Assembly: GCA_039881145.1 (NCBI GenBank) | Contig: JAYKKI010000052.1 | Location: 10,111,501 to 10,175,500 of the forward strand | DNA: 64,000 nucleotides | Reading direction: 5' to 3' | From: Druceiella hillmani | Lineage: Eukaryota; Arthropoda; Insecta; Lepidoptera; Hepialidae | Part shown: positions 54,024 to 64,000 of the stretch, one piece after another | Layout of the letters: each line of letters starts with the position of its first letter | Numbering within the stretch: position 1 is the stretch's first letter | Notes under the pieces: model-generated | The model's database searches: none | The model's input: the letters and a program-made list of their open reading frames with translations, nothing else | Told to the model about the DNA's origin: nothing | Position numbers and translations under genes: made by a program

Positions 54024-54360
54024 TTTCAAGAAATGATGTAAATAAACATAAATACATGCCGCACTACACAACAAACGAACGAAATAACCTCAAAAAACAA
54101 GCAAATAACCTCAAACGTCTAGCTGACAACGATGGACAATGCTCATTTTTTTCCTGTACGACTTGAACATTGCGTATCATTGCACTGTATCAATGTTTTT
54201 CTACGAAGATTACTCCGTAGCTCTGCATGTTTCTGCAAACTGCATTTTGGCGTTTCGTTCTACCACATTTGTACTATACAATGGTATTGCCAGTTCAAAA
54301 AACATAAAAATGTGACTTCGTATGTTTTTCACCTGTGCCCTTTATATGTATTTGCATAAA
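54024..54360. other. 5' flank of the transposase-like gene
   Basis: It contains a short direct repeat AAATAACCTCAAA (about 54085 and 54103) and a TTTTTCACCTGTGCCCTTT motif at 54326-54344. A similar TTCACCTGTGCCCTT occurs at 40925, which may mark the element's end. The 75-codon plus-strand frame is not recognised. Confidence 0.35.
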
Positions 54361-55276
54361 TAGGCATCGACAAAGTAATACCTGTGAAGCACGAATAGAT
54401 TTAATGGTACATAATATTTTTATTTAAAAAATTTACAAAAAAAAATATATTTTTCACAACGTAACAAACTGATTATAAAAATGTATAATTGAACATAGAT
54501 TATAATTGAATAATCATTGAATTTGTTTTTTTTTTCTCCTATACTTCTATTATAAGACGTCTTATTATGCCGAATTTCAGGATTGTAAGTCAACCGGATA
54601 TACTTTATAGGTTCTGATGATCAGTGAGTAGGACCATTTGTATGAATAAAATACGCTTTAAAAGGCCATTTTTTATTTGTTGCGCGAAGCAAAAAACTTG
54701 ATTTTTTTACAACAATATAAGGCTATAGTCCCAGTATACTCAAGCCATTTATGAGAAAAAGAGTTTTAACAGGCAGACAGATGGATGGTAACCAAGAACC
54801 AAGTGTCCCATAAGGGTAACCGAGAACTAAGTGTCCCTAAGGGTTCCATTTTTTTATTTTGAGAATCGGCAACCTAAAAAAGCTTCAACAAAAAAAACAA
54901 CAACAAAAAAATACGACTTGTTTTGTGTTGCTTTTCTGAGGAAAAAAACGAATACACCTACAAAATGTGGTCGATTTTTATTAATTAATCTGCTCTTTTA
55001 TTTTTCTACAAACTAATAAAATAATACTCATACATTTTATTAGTACAATAACACTTGTGATACATTAACATTTACTCAGGTGGTCAAGGTGTCACATCTC
55101 ATGTGCAAAATTGACAGTTTCGCTTATGAAATCAAGAGTTGAAATACTCGAAATATGGTGTGGACTTTAATAATCAGATTATACAAATTATTTACTAATA
55201 CAATATTTTAGAATAAAACAATACCAACAACAACGCCAAAAAGTAGATTGCCGGGAAATAGTCTTATTTGAATACA
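54361..55276. other. AT-rich stretch; fragment of dispersed repeat near 54770-54850
   Basis: ATAAGGGTAACCGAGAAC and CTAAGGGTTCCATTTTTTTA belong to the AAGGGTTCC dispersed-repeat group; AACCAAGAACCAAGTGTCCC is duplicated with changes. No gene was seen. Confidence 0.45.
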
Positions 55277-55386
55277 CCATATGCAGAAACATAAATAGAT
55301 ATATCTTGCACATATTTAAATGTGTTTCTATATTTAAACACATTTAAGTATGTGCAAGATATATCTATTTATGTATCTGCATATGG
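55277..55386. other. Long hairpin, about 50-bp arms, very short loop
   Basis: CCATATGCAGAAACATAAAT...ATGTGTTT on the left is mirrored by AAACACAT...ATTTATGTATCTGCATATGG on the right, with few mismatches. The loop is only CTATAT. Transcripts would form a stem of miRNA-precursor size, but such palindromes also arise from small inverted-repeat elements. Confidence 0.88.
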
Positions 55387-55436
55387 ATAAGAAGCAAAGT
55401 AACAACATATGTGATTAGATAATCTTTGGATGAAAA

Positions 55437-55835
55437 CTTATAGTTGTAGGTCCTAAAAATAATCTGCATGCAAATTTTTCAGTTGCAGGTTCTAACAATT
55501 CTATACGTAGACGTTTCATTTACAGTTTCTAAAAGAATCTGCATGTAGACCTTTCAGTTGCAGGTTCTAAAAATGTAGAGTTTTAGTTGTAGATTTTAAA
55601 ATGAATCCAGATTTTTCAGTTGCAGGTTCTAAAAAATCTGTATGTAGACTTTTCAGTTGAAGGTTCAGTTGCAAGTTATAAAAGTAGTCTGCATGCAGAC
55701 TTTTCAGTTGCAAGTTATAAAAATAATCTACATGAAAAGTTCTCAGTTGAAGGGTCTAAAAAGCATCTGCATACAGATGTTTCAGTTGCATGTTCTAAAA
55801 AGTATCCCAGTGCAGACTTTTCAGTTGTCTCAACT
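55437..55835. repeat. Minisatellite, about 40 bp unit (TTTTCAGTTGCAGGTTCTAA), about ten copies
   Basis: Units combine CAGTTGCAGGTTCTAAAAA and TCTGCATG(C/T)AGACTTTT with indels. Two overlapping frames (83 and 77 codons) pass through it and are by-products of the repeat. Confidence 0.9.
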
Positions 55836-56639
55836 TTTAACTTACATCTTTCTACCCAAAATGATTTTTAAACTAATTATAGAAAAGTAGACAAAAATTA
55901 ATGCAATACGTATCTATCAGAACTGATTGATTTTTAATAATCACTCATAATATAATGGCGACATTTTGCTATTTTATTAACAAGTTATGGGATTTGATAT
56001 TTGCAATGTTTCCCATATATCTCGTAAATTCATCAAATGATATTCAAAATAAACATTTTTGTTATTAAAAAAGGGAAAAACAGGAAACTTACTTCCATAA
56101 GATCATCGCTGTATTTTTACCTGAAATTATTATACTGGCAAAGTAATAGACCATTTTCAAATTTGGAACTGACTTTGTTTTCTTAAGGCAAATTTTCTCG
56201 AAGAATAATAGTCTGGCAGGAAATTATTCCAGTTTACTTAAACGTGACCATCAACAATTCATTATTATTGCTTGGATACTTTTTTATTTTTAAATAAAGA
56301 ATCCATTAATCTTTTTAATTACCCTTTAAATTTAAATTAATTTTAACCACCCTTTAAATAAATTTTAACTTCCTTTCTTAAAATAATGTTGATTTAAGTT
56401 ATATACTCCTAAACTTAATATTGGTACAAAATATTTGATTTCTTTTTCAATCCATTTGAGTTCTTCATTGGATCAAGAATTTATTACTCTTACCGGCTTT
56501 TCAACGGATTTAGATAATCTTATTTTTATTGACTGAAAATTTTAGTCATTTTCACTCTTTTAATTATGTTTTTCTTTAGATTAATAAATATATGCGAGTA
56601 GGTATTTTTAATTATTTTCTTTAGCTTTAATGAAAGCAC
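55836..56639. other. AT-rich stretch without a recognisable gene
   Basis: No features beyond T-rich tracts (56270-56600). Confidence 0.45.
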
Positions 56640-57375
56640 AGAGATAAAATTTACTCTAATAATAATACTCTGTAATAATACTCCGCTTTAATGAAAGCAC
56701 AAAGATAAAATTTGGTTGAAATCGATCACCAGCCTGTTAAAGTCATAATGTTATGGATGCGAACTAATAGACAACAACTGGTTGAAGAACAATCTATTTA
56801 AGTAATAATATTACAGATACAAAGCTTTCAAAGTTTTAAGTCCAACAACTGTCCGTTGAAAAATAATTAGTTGAAGTCGTATTATTACAGACACTAGCCA
56901 ATAAACGGTGCAGGACAGGTGAAGAACAATTCATTGAAGTCATATTGTTATGAACATGAACTAATGGAGGTTCCAAGAAGCTTCATTCTGGCGCAGATAG
57001 ACTACAACTAACCATAGAGGTTTCAAGTCCGACAACAATCCGTTGAAAAATAACTAGTTGAAATCGTATTATTGCAGATATTAGCCAACGAATGGTGCAG
57101 GATTAATAATCCGGTAAAAAAAAATTAATTGAAGTCATGTTATTATGAACACAAATCAATGGAAGCTGCAAGAAGCTACATTCTGACGCAGATATATCTC
57201 TACTCTGGAATATGAATATTAACGAATTGAAAGGTACACGAAAGTTTGATGCACAAGATAATTTGCAACACGACGATCGCAATCTTACACTACAACAAAT
57301 CAACAAGTCAACTTTAATGCGAAGTATCAAGTGTGTATGTCTGCAGCTCTAAAAATTCGAGCAATTGATGTTTGA
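56640..57375. repeat. Segmental repeat, copy A (internally duplicated)
   Basis: The CCGTTGAAAAATAA(T/C)TAGTTGAA block occurs twice (56853 and 57041), as does the AATTCATTGAAGTCAT(A/G)TT block, giving two diverged units of about 190 bp. ACACGACGATCGCAATCTTA and GCGAAGTAT follow near 57269-57325. The whole order recurs at 59160-59650. Confidence 0.85.
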
Positions 57376-57479
57376 GTAGTAAAAACTGACAAAAATAGTA
57401 ATTTGTAAAGTATCTACGTTAAAAGATAATAGTGAAGTGCACCTGTCCGTCGATATCTCAAAATGACTACTTTAACTGA

Positions 57480-57950
57480 GATAAATTTATTAAGTTTTGA
57501 AAAAAAATTAATGAAAAAAATAGAAGTAATTTTTTTTTATTCCTAATAACATGAAAGACTTTGATCTTAAAGAACTCAGAAATATATTCATTGATCGATT
57601 CGCATGTAGATACATCGATAGAGATTATTACAGTTCGAAAATATTAAAATATGGGTATGTTAAAAAAATGTTTTATCTCCTTCTACCTAGCTCTACAATC
57701 AAAATATTGAAAGATATAAGTATTAAATATATGCTCAAAGTTAAACTGAAAAAAATCCTGCAAATTTAGTTTAAAGAATATTAGCGCGATTTTTGAAGAA
57801 TATCAGCGTGATTTTTTTAAGAATTTCAGAATTTTTTACCACACCTTTGGTACACTCTACGAATCTTCTTATTATGAGTGACGTATTCCTGTTTTTTTAT
57901 TTTGACATATAGTAATTAATAGATTGTTGAAGTATTTAACATAATTTAAA
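57480..57950. repeat. Duplicated segment, left copy
   Basis: AATATATTCATTGA, TTTTATCTCCT, TCAAAATATT, TGAAAAAA(A)TCCTGCA and TATAGTAATTAATAGATTGT appear in the same order at 58070-58480. A 72-codon frame (57551-57769) is not conserved in the other copy, so I do not call it a gene. Confidence 0.8.
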
Positions 57951-58069
57951 ATTGTAATATTGTAATAAAAAGGGATAAATATGATTCATGAACTATTTAA
58001 ATTAAAAATATTGGTAACTTGCGCCAATCCGTTCGATATATCGAAACTACTACTCCAATCAAGATAATT

Positions 58070-58480
58070 TTAAAAAGAATTTTGAAAAAAAAAATTAATG
58101 AAAACATAAAGAAAAACAATATATTTTTTTATCCCAATTAATATAAACAAAATAATTTTAAATGACTTAAAAATATATTCATTGAAAGATACACAAGTGC
58201 ATCGATACAGATTATGTTTTATCTCCTCCCTAGTTCTGTAATCAAAATATTCAAAAATAGAGGTTTCAGACATATGTTCAAAATTAAATTGAAAAAATCC
58301 TGCACATTTTGTTTGAAGAAAATAGCACGATTTGTGAAGAATATGTATTTGTAAAATATACTTTTGAAGAATGTCACATTTACCTCTTATAGACACATGT
58401 ATTATGCACAATATTAGGGATCGACCATTGTTTTATCGTATAGTAATTAATAGATTGTCGAAGCATTTATCGTAAATTAA
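58070..58480. repeat. Duplicated segment, right copy
   Basis: Diverged partner of 57480-57950, with several deletions (for example within the GCATCGATACAGATTATG part). Confidence 0.8.
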
Positions 58481-58559
58481 TGAAAAATAAACCACTAACA
58501 CAAGCTACAAGCAAATACTCCGCATTAAAGTAAACTGTTTCAAACTAAAAATTTCGTCA

Positions 58560-58930
58560 CCGGCACAGGAATTTATTAAGGTGTATGACCTATGATTGCA
58601 CAAAAAAAATCAAGCTCCAAAAAATTATAGACATTTATGAATTTCGCGCTCAAATCGTTACGCAACCGGTCGTTAGTAACAATGGAACCAAAATAGCGGT
58701 TATTTATCAACGAAACGCCGTAAACGGTCCCATATTGGTTTCGGTCATTGTGATGCTGCCGAGTAGCTACCCGTGAACCATTATCGAAAAATTTCGGCAA
58801 TTATAACGTGGACCATCGATAATCGTGGAAGATACCAACCGTTCTATCGGAAGACACGTGAACTATGCTGACGATTCGTGAGAATCTCAAGGTTCAATAT
58901 CAGCAACATGGCTGTTTCCATGTAAATTTC
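58560..58930. other. CpG-richer patch, unassigned
   Basis: It contains many CG dinucleotides (ACGCAACCGGTCG, AACGAAACGCCGTAAACGG). Opposed frames of 63 and 74 codons show nothing familiar. Possible regulatory DNA or an old element. Confidence 0.25.
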
Positions 58931-59159
58931 ATAATTTCTTTTTAGCCAATATATTTCTTATAATTATTCAAAACATAATGTAATGTTGATTTTAAAAATA
59001 AAAAAAGTATATCTATTTTATAGGAAGGCCATATAATCGCCATATACTTTTCGTAGATAATGTTATCAAAAGATAGAAGGTTGTGTTTTTGGTTTTTAGT
59101 CGATATATGCCAGCAGATATCTTTTATTATCCCCTTTGGCTTTACACTCCCGTGAAAAG

Positions 59160-59650
59160 ACAGTACTGAGATAAAATTTGGCTAGGACTGCTTAACAGTC
59201 TTTCAAAGTCATATTGTGATTTACACGAACTAACAGACAACAACCGGTTGAAGAACAATCCATTTAAGTAATAATATTACGCACACAAAACCAAAGACAT
59301 TTTAAGTCTGACAACAATCCGTTGAAAAATAACTAGTTGAAATCGTGTTATTGCAGATATTATCCAACGGATGGTGCAAGATCAACCACCAGTTAAAGAA
59401 CAATTCATTGAAGTTATATTGTCATGAACACAAACCAATGGAGGCTGCAAGAATATACATTCTGATAAATCACAGCTGGGGAATATAAATTTTAACGAAA
59501 TATAAGAGTTAATGCGTATAATAATAATACAAACTGCCACACGACGATCATAATCTTACACTGCATCAAAACAAGTAAATTAGAATGCGAAGTATATGCA
59601 AGTTTGCAGCTGTAAGAATTTAAACAATCGATTTTTAGTTCCACATTAAT
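59160..59650. repeat. Segmental repeat, copy B (partner of 56640-57375)
   Basis: GACAACAACCGGTTGAAGAA, ATCCGTTGAAAAATAACTAG, AATTCATTGAAGTTATATTG and CACACGACGATCATAATCTT follow the order of copy A in one non-duplicated unit. Confidence 0.85.
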
Positions 59651-61836
59651 GAAAATCTTGACCTGGAATAAACATATCGACATAGTAGACTACAACATCA
59701 CTAGTTTTTAGAGCCGGTCGAAATCTATATAAGTAGAATTAAGAAGAACCCAATTGTTTAGAGTAGCCAGGTGCTGTTAGAGGTGTATCTAACGTGGAGT
59801 CTTTAATATGAGCCTTCGATCATAAATACAATACATATGAGTAAATCATATCCTAAGCCTATCAAAGGCGTTGTTGTTAGAATTTAGATATTTTGTATTT
59901 GACAGATCATTTTTGGAGACAGTTGAATATAACATGATTGCTTATCTTTTTACGTATTTATATATTTTAATGCAACTATCAATTTACAGAAATGGGATGA
60001 CGGAAAATGTATTTCGACGATGCGTAGGAGCAAGTGCCATAAAAGCATAATCAGTGCATTCAAAATGAAAATTTTTTAATAAAAATTCATTATTTATTGG
60101 AAAATGGGCTGCGAGGAAAAATATTTTCCATTATCTTCTAATGGCTGAAGTATTCATGATTTGCTGCTTGAAAATTTAATTTAGTTCTGATCGTTCATCA
60201 TTACTGTTTTATATATTCATCTAAAGGAAAAATAATTAAAATTGTGAAACTTAATGTTTTTACCGCATTTGCATTAAATTATTTTTTATAACGTGAAGCT
60301 CTTTCATGTTCACTTTTATTTCAGTAACGAAGATCTTCAAATTTTCTTTACACGAAGGCGAGTTTTTATACTTTTTATATGGTTTTGATGTTCTTGGAAC
60401 ATGGAGAATAGAAGGATCTTAGAAATCTTGACAGACCGACAAACGGACAACGAAGTGATGCTATAAGGGTTCCTTTTGAGGTACGGAACCCTAAAAATTC
60501 TAATAACTCTTCTCATTCTCCGAATTTCACACAAACAAAGTCGTAGACACAGCTAGTAGAATAAAAAGTACTAATGAAAATAATACTTGTAAAGATATAT
60601 GTGGATGTAATTTTGTAAAATGAATGAATTAACATGGAAGAAAGAGCCGATAACTACTAAATTTGAAACAAAAAAAAATTAATTGAATTGGACCGCATTC
60701 TCCGCCTTTCATCCATTATGTACTATCTTCCTCTTCTTTAAAATTACGTTGTATATCATCGCTTCAATATTTTCATATTCTCTCTATTTGTCAACGTAAC
60801 GGCATTTCCCAAAGTATACATACAGGCTCAGCAAAAAAAAACCATGGTAGTAGGGCATGTAATTCTAATATTTTTTAATATCGTTAAAGTTCTTTTGCAA
60901 TATTAAGTATCGACAAAAGCAAACAGGAATAACTGAATTTTGAAAAAAAAAATTTACTGAACTAGCTTTTGCTTGCGGCTTTTGCTAGTGTAGTTTTTTT
61001 TAAATTATTGCTGCGGTATTTTTCTCCAGTAATGAACAATTTAAACAGAAGGCATTTTGTTATAATTTAATCAACGAAAGTTTTGGAAACACTGACTTGG
61101 CTATTTAAGACTTTCGTTTTACGTAATATTTTTAGTTTTCTTATGTCAGTGGTATTTTTATGGGCGATATGTTATGTCCTATGATTAATTTAGATCTCAG
61201 TTTGGACTTTAAGCCAAATCACTCACATCTTAGCTTGAACTTTAAGACAATCTCTACTCATCAGACCTTAAGTACGCACATTTAGTTCATACTGCATTAG
61301 TGTTAATGATTGAATTTCAATATTGTCCGTTAGTTAATACCTAATTGGAACATATTATTTAATTTATATATATTAGTAGAATTTCTTTAATCTGATCAAT
61401 CCAATCGTTTCAGTAGGTTTTCTTGGCTGGTCTAATAAAATACAAATATACATATAACAATTCCTAATAAGGTTGCTTTTGCTTCTATACAATTCGGCAC
61501 ATGACCTTGGCATAAAATTTTCCAAAATATTTAAAGCTTCGCGTTGCTGGTTAACATTAAATATTAGTTGAAAGTGTTGTGTTATTTAACTAATTCTGTT
61601 ACTTAACCAATCCTTAATTATTTTACCTAATAAAATCATTAATTATTATCGATTTCAACAAGAATTTTACTTGCAATCAACATATGGACTAGTTTTTCTC
61701 ATAAAGCGTTTAGACATTTTAAATTTGTCGTAGTAATAAAACAATATTAACCCGCACTTATCTCAATAGCTAATACCCAAATATATTTATGTGGCAATTT
61801 TAGAGAGGGGACGGGGTAAATTAAGTTCTCGAATTT
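59651..61836. other. AT-rich stretch; dispersed-repeat pieces only
   Basis: Near 60428-60495 lie GACAGACCGACAAACGGACA and CTATAAGGGTTCC...GGTACGGAACCCTAAAAA, the typical end of a dispersed insect repeat. Near 60961-60995 lies GAACTAGCTTTTGCTTGCGG, the tail of another. No gene was seen. Confidence 0.5.
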
Positions 61837-62400
61837 TTTTTAAATCCATATGTAGTTTGAAACATCGTTTGAAAAGTATTCAATATTTGCAAAAAAAGGT
61901 ATGCTTTCACACTCATTTCCCAAACAACTGAACTTAAAATTGTGAAAAAACTGGGTTTTCAAAAGCTTTGGTGAAAATTGCAGACGATTGTAGTTATAAT
62001 TGATTTTTGTTTTTTTGTGACATTTATATATTTATCCTAAATTCATATGTAGTTTGAAACATCATTTGAAAGGTATTCAATATTTGCATAAAAAAGGTGT
62101 GTTCCCACCCTCATTCCCCAAACTACTGAAGTTAAAATTGTGAAAAAAACAGGGTTTTCAGAAGCCTAGGTGAACATTGCAGACGATTTTAGTTATAATT
62201 GATTTTTGTTTGTTTTTTGTGATATTTATATATTTATGCTAAATACGTATGTAGTCTGAAATATCATTTGAAAGGTATTCAATATTTGCAAAAAAAGTAT
62301 GATCACACCCTCATTTCTCAAACTACTGAACTTATAATTGTGAAAAAACAGGGTTTTGAAAAGACTAGGTTAAAATTGCAGACGATTTTAGTTATAATAA
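61837..62400. repeat. Diverged tandem repeat, about 200 bp unit, three copies
   Basis: CATATGTAGTTTGAAAC-type starts at 61848, 62044 and 62246 are each followed by GTATTCAATATTTGCA, CAAACTACTGAA, AAAATTGTGAAAAAA and TTGCAGACGATT(G/T)TAGTTATA. The unit is related to the dispersed pieces at 29440-30560 and 44340. Confidence 0.88.
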
Positions 62401-62935
62401 TTTTGAGATATGTATGTAGTATTTATGTAGTATAGTATGTCCTCTCCCTACTTAATTATCTTAGGTATTATTATATATTTATTCCATACCAGTGAGTAAA
62501 CGAGGTACGGAATCGTCAATGAGCGAGTCAAACTCGCACGTGATCGGTTTTTTTAATTTGTTTTAAATAAAATAATGTTGTGGTATTTGGGATTTGTGGG
62601 CGAAAAATAAACATATACGCGGGAAAGCCCCCGGTAAAACGCAGTACAACATAAACGAAAGTAACGCTGTACGTATAGGTGTATATCTGTGTAAACACTG
62701 AAACTCGAATACTATTGATTTGGTCTTGATATAAATGTATATTTCGTAACTTGATTGTTTCTTACGGTTTAGACATAAAATTTATACGTTATTTTTAAAA
62801 GGAAGAACAATAAATATAAATTTGTAAGATGCTGAAGAAAAATTACTATTTGCACGGAAACACTCAAGTTTTTGTTTTAAATCTTTTACAACGCTTTAAT
62901 TAATTCACTTCCTCGGTCCACGAAAAATCTATAAA
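62401..62935. other. No gene recognised
   Basis: 62490-62700 is slightly GC-richer (TGAGCGAGTCAAACTCGCACG). No frame or element was assigned. Confidence 0.4.
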
Positions 62936-62936
62936 C

Positions 62937-63410
62937 TAGTTCTAATTAAGCTAGAGCTTTGAATTTTTGCAAACATTCATAAGTCTTGTGACAATACAAT
63001 ATTGTCTATATAAATATGATATCGTTCTAAATTCAATATGGCGTACGCTCCAAGATGGAGGATTGACCTTTTCTTTATAACCCTCTTGATATAGATGTCA
63101 AATGAAAAGTTTTGACGTGTAAAATATAACAAATTAGTAGTCATTCTAAACTAAATATGAATAAATTTCTGTATTTAAATTCCAAAGTACTAATTAAGCT
63201 AAAACTTTAAATTTTTACAAACGTGTATAAGTCTGATGACAGTGCTATATTTGTCTATACAATATCCTTCTAATTCCAATATGGCGGACGCCCCAACATG
63301 GCGGATTGACCTTTTTTCACAACCTTTTGGTATGGATGTGAAATTAAAAATTTGGACGAATAATATACAACTCATTAAATGACGTCATTCTAAGCCCAAT
63401 ATGGATGATA
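62937..63410. repeat. Tandem duplication, 248 bp spacing, with ATGGCGG motifs
   Basis: CTAATTAAGCT starts at 62942 and 63190. Both copies contain AATTTTT(G/A)CAAAC, TATTTGTC-like and CAATATGGCG(T/G)ACGC, then a second (A/C)A(G/C)ATGG(A/C)GGATTGACC and GTCATTCTAA. Confidence 0.85.
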
Positions 63411-63559
63411 ATTTGTTCGTGATATGTAACATTTTCAGCTAGATTATTAAAATAGAAGCGTTGAGCGTGAAAAGTTGTATATTTTAAGAAATACGCAAAT
63501 AGAATCGAAATTACGCAAATAGAACAACATCAGTTATAATAATATTGTAGCTGGTTCTA

Positions 63560-64000
63560 ACGGTAAAAGCTAGTGGTCCCGTCTGGATCCCATGCCATCT
63601 TATTATCTGAAAAACCGTTCATTACGATATTGCTTATAACGACATACAGTATTTCGTGACGCCTTTTTTAAAGAATCATATCGGTAATAACGACTCGATG
63701 TCATGTGTTTGTTTTCATTTAGTAGAAATGACACTAACATCGCACATCTATTACATGAGAAAATTTTCGCAAATGGTTAATTTTCCAGCAAAAGTTTGTT
63801 TTCCCATTTTAAGAAACGTAATATTACTTTCGCTTAATGTATGGCACACACGCAACACATTTGAAAAAATAGTATCAGCCAGTTCGTCGATTGTCGGTAT
63901 GATTTATTCTGTAGCTTCTATTTTAATTTGTTTTAGTCGTACCATGTCACAAAACATTTTAGCATGGTAGGAAAGTCACTTATAATATCAAAGATTTGGG
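63560..64000 (-). other. Possible transposon remnant at the right edge
   Basis: A minus-strand frame is open from 63969 to 63754 except for one stop (63906-63904). It contains I-P-T-I-D-E-L-A-D-T-I-F. Beyond it lie ATTACGATATTGC and TTATAACGAC motifs like those at pogo-type element ends. The plus-strand 104-codon frame (63656-63970) would be its shadow. The family is unproven. Confidence 0.2.

Noticed and set aside
57551..57769. 72-codon frame starting M-K-D-F-D-L-K-E-L-R
   Set aside because: Looks protein-like but is not preserved in the duplicated copy at 58100-58400 and lies in AT-rich DNA.
58585..58800. Opposed 63- and 74-codon frames
   Set aside because: No family resemblance, and overlapping on both strands in a CpG-richer patch.

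Overview
The window is AT-rich eukaryotic nuclear DNA, almost certainly from an insect. Clues are RNA polymerase III genes (a tRNA-Ala with internal A and B boxes and a T-run terminator), LINE, tRNA-SINE, Penelope-like and Tc1/mariner remains, long (TA)n tracts and the absence of any bacterial-style gene packing. The SINE head and the LINE and SINE tail motif AGCAATAAGTCC resemble repeats I associate with Lepidoptera, but I cannot fix the order from this window alone. No intact host protein-coding gene was found. The longest ATG-initiated frame (200 codons, 24601-25203) is a tandem minisatellite. The region is best read as intergenic or large-intron DNA.

Layout. 1-7400: tandem arrays (67-bp, 224-bp and 84-bp units), a LINE ORF2 tail and a CpG-richer patch near 5 kb. 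7.6-9.9 kb: a fossil of a Cys-motif transposase-like protein between two identical 96-bp direct repeats. 13-16.5 kb: minisatellite, a LINE 3' end (minus strand) and the first hammerhead element. 17.3-18.3 kb: a dead Tc1-like transposase. 18.8-20.4 kb: hairpin plus a 92/136-bp higher-order array. 20.6-21.5 kb: a GC-richer block ending in a consensus splice donor, my best candidate for a host promoter and first exon. 22-25.2 kb: 200-bp and 108-bp arrays that share an inverted motif. 26.4-32.4 kb: second LINE 3' end (plus strand), a decayed array interrupted by a hammerhead element, a TIR element and a tRNA-SINE. 35-42.7 kb: duplications, a palindromic hammerhead element at 39.5 kb, microsatellites and a duplicated module ahead of a TATA box. 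46.2 kb: tRNA-Ala. 47.4 kb: another hammerhead palindrome. 48-51.9 kb: minisatellites and CpG-richer DNA. 52.2-54.0 kb: a long, broken transposase-like gene. 55-64 kb: a long hairpin, minisatellites and diverged segmental repeats.

The main discovery candidate is a small non-coding element present five times (16.4, 23.7, 27.7, 39.5 and 47.4 kb). Full-length copies are near-palindromes of about 200-270 bp. Each arm holds a type-I hammerhead ribozyme fold (CUGAAGA and GAAA core, stems I-III, GUC cleavage triplet), so the two ribozymes of a copy lie on opposite strands. Four copies have 10-13 bp target-site duplications, share one 3' end and vary at the 5' side, which implies target-primed reverse transcription. 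Hammerhead cores of this kind are known in Penelope-like elements and retrozymes. A palindromic double-ribozyme retroposon with no coding capacity is the part that may be new. A second coherent story is that the tRNA-SINE at 32.2 kb carries the same 3' tail as the LINE fragments at 15.3 and 26.8 kb, the expected arrangement when a SINE borrows a LINE's reverse transcriptase.
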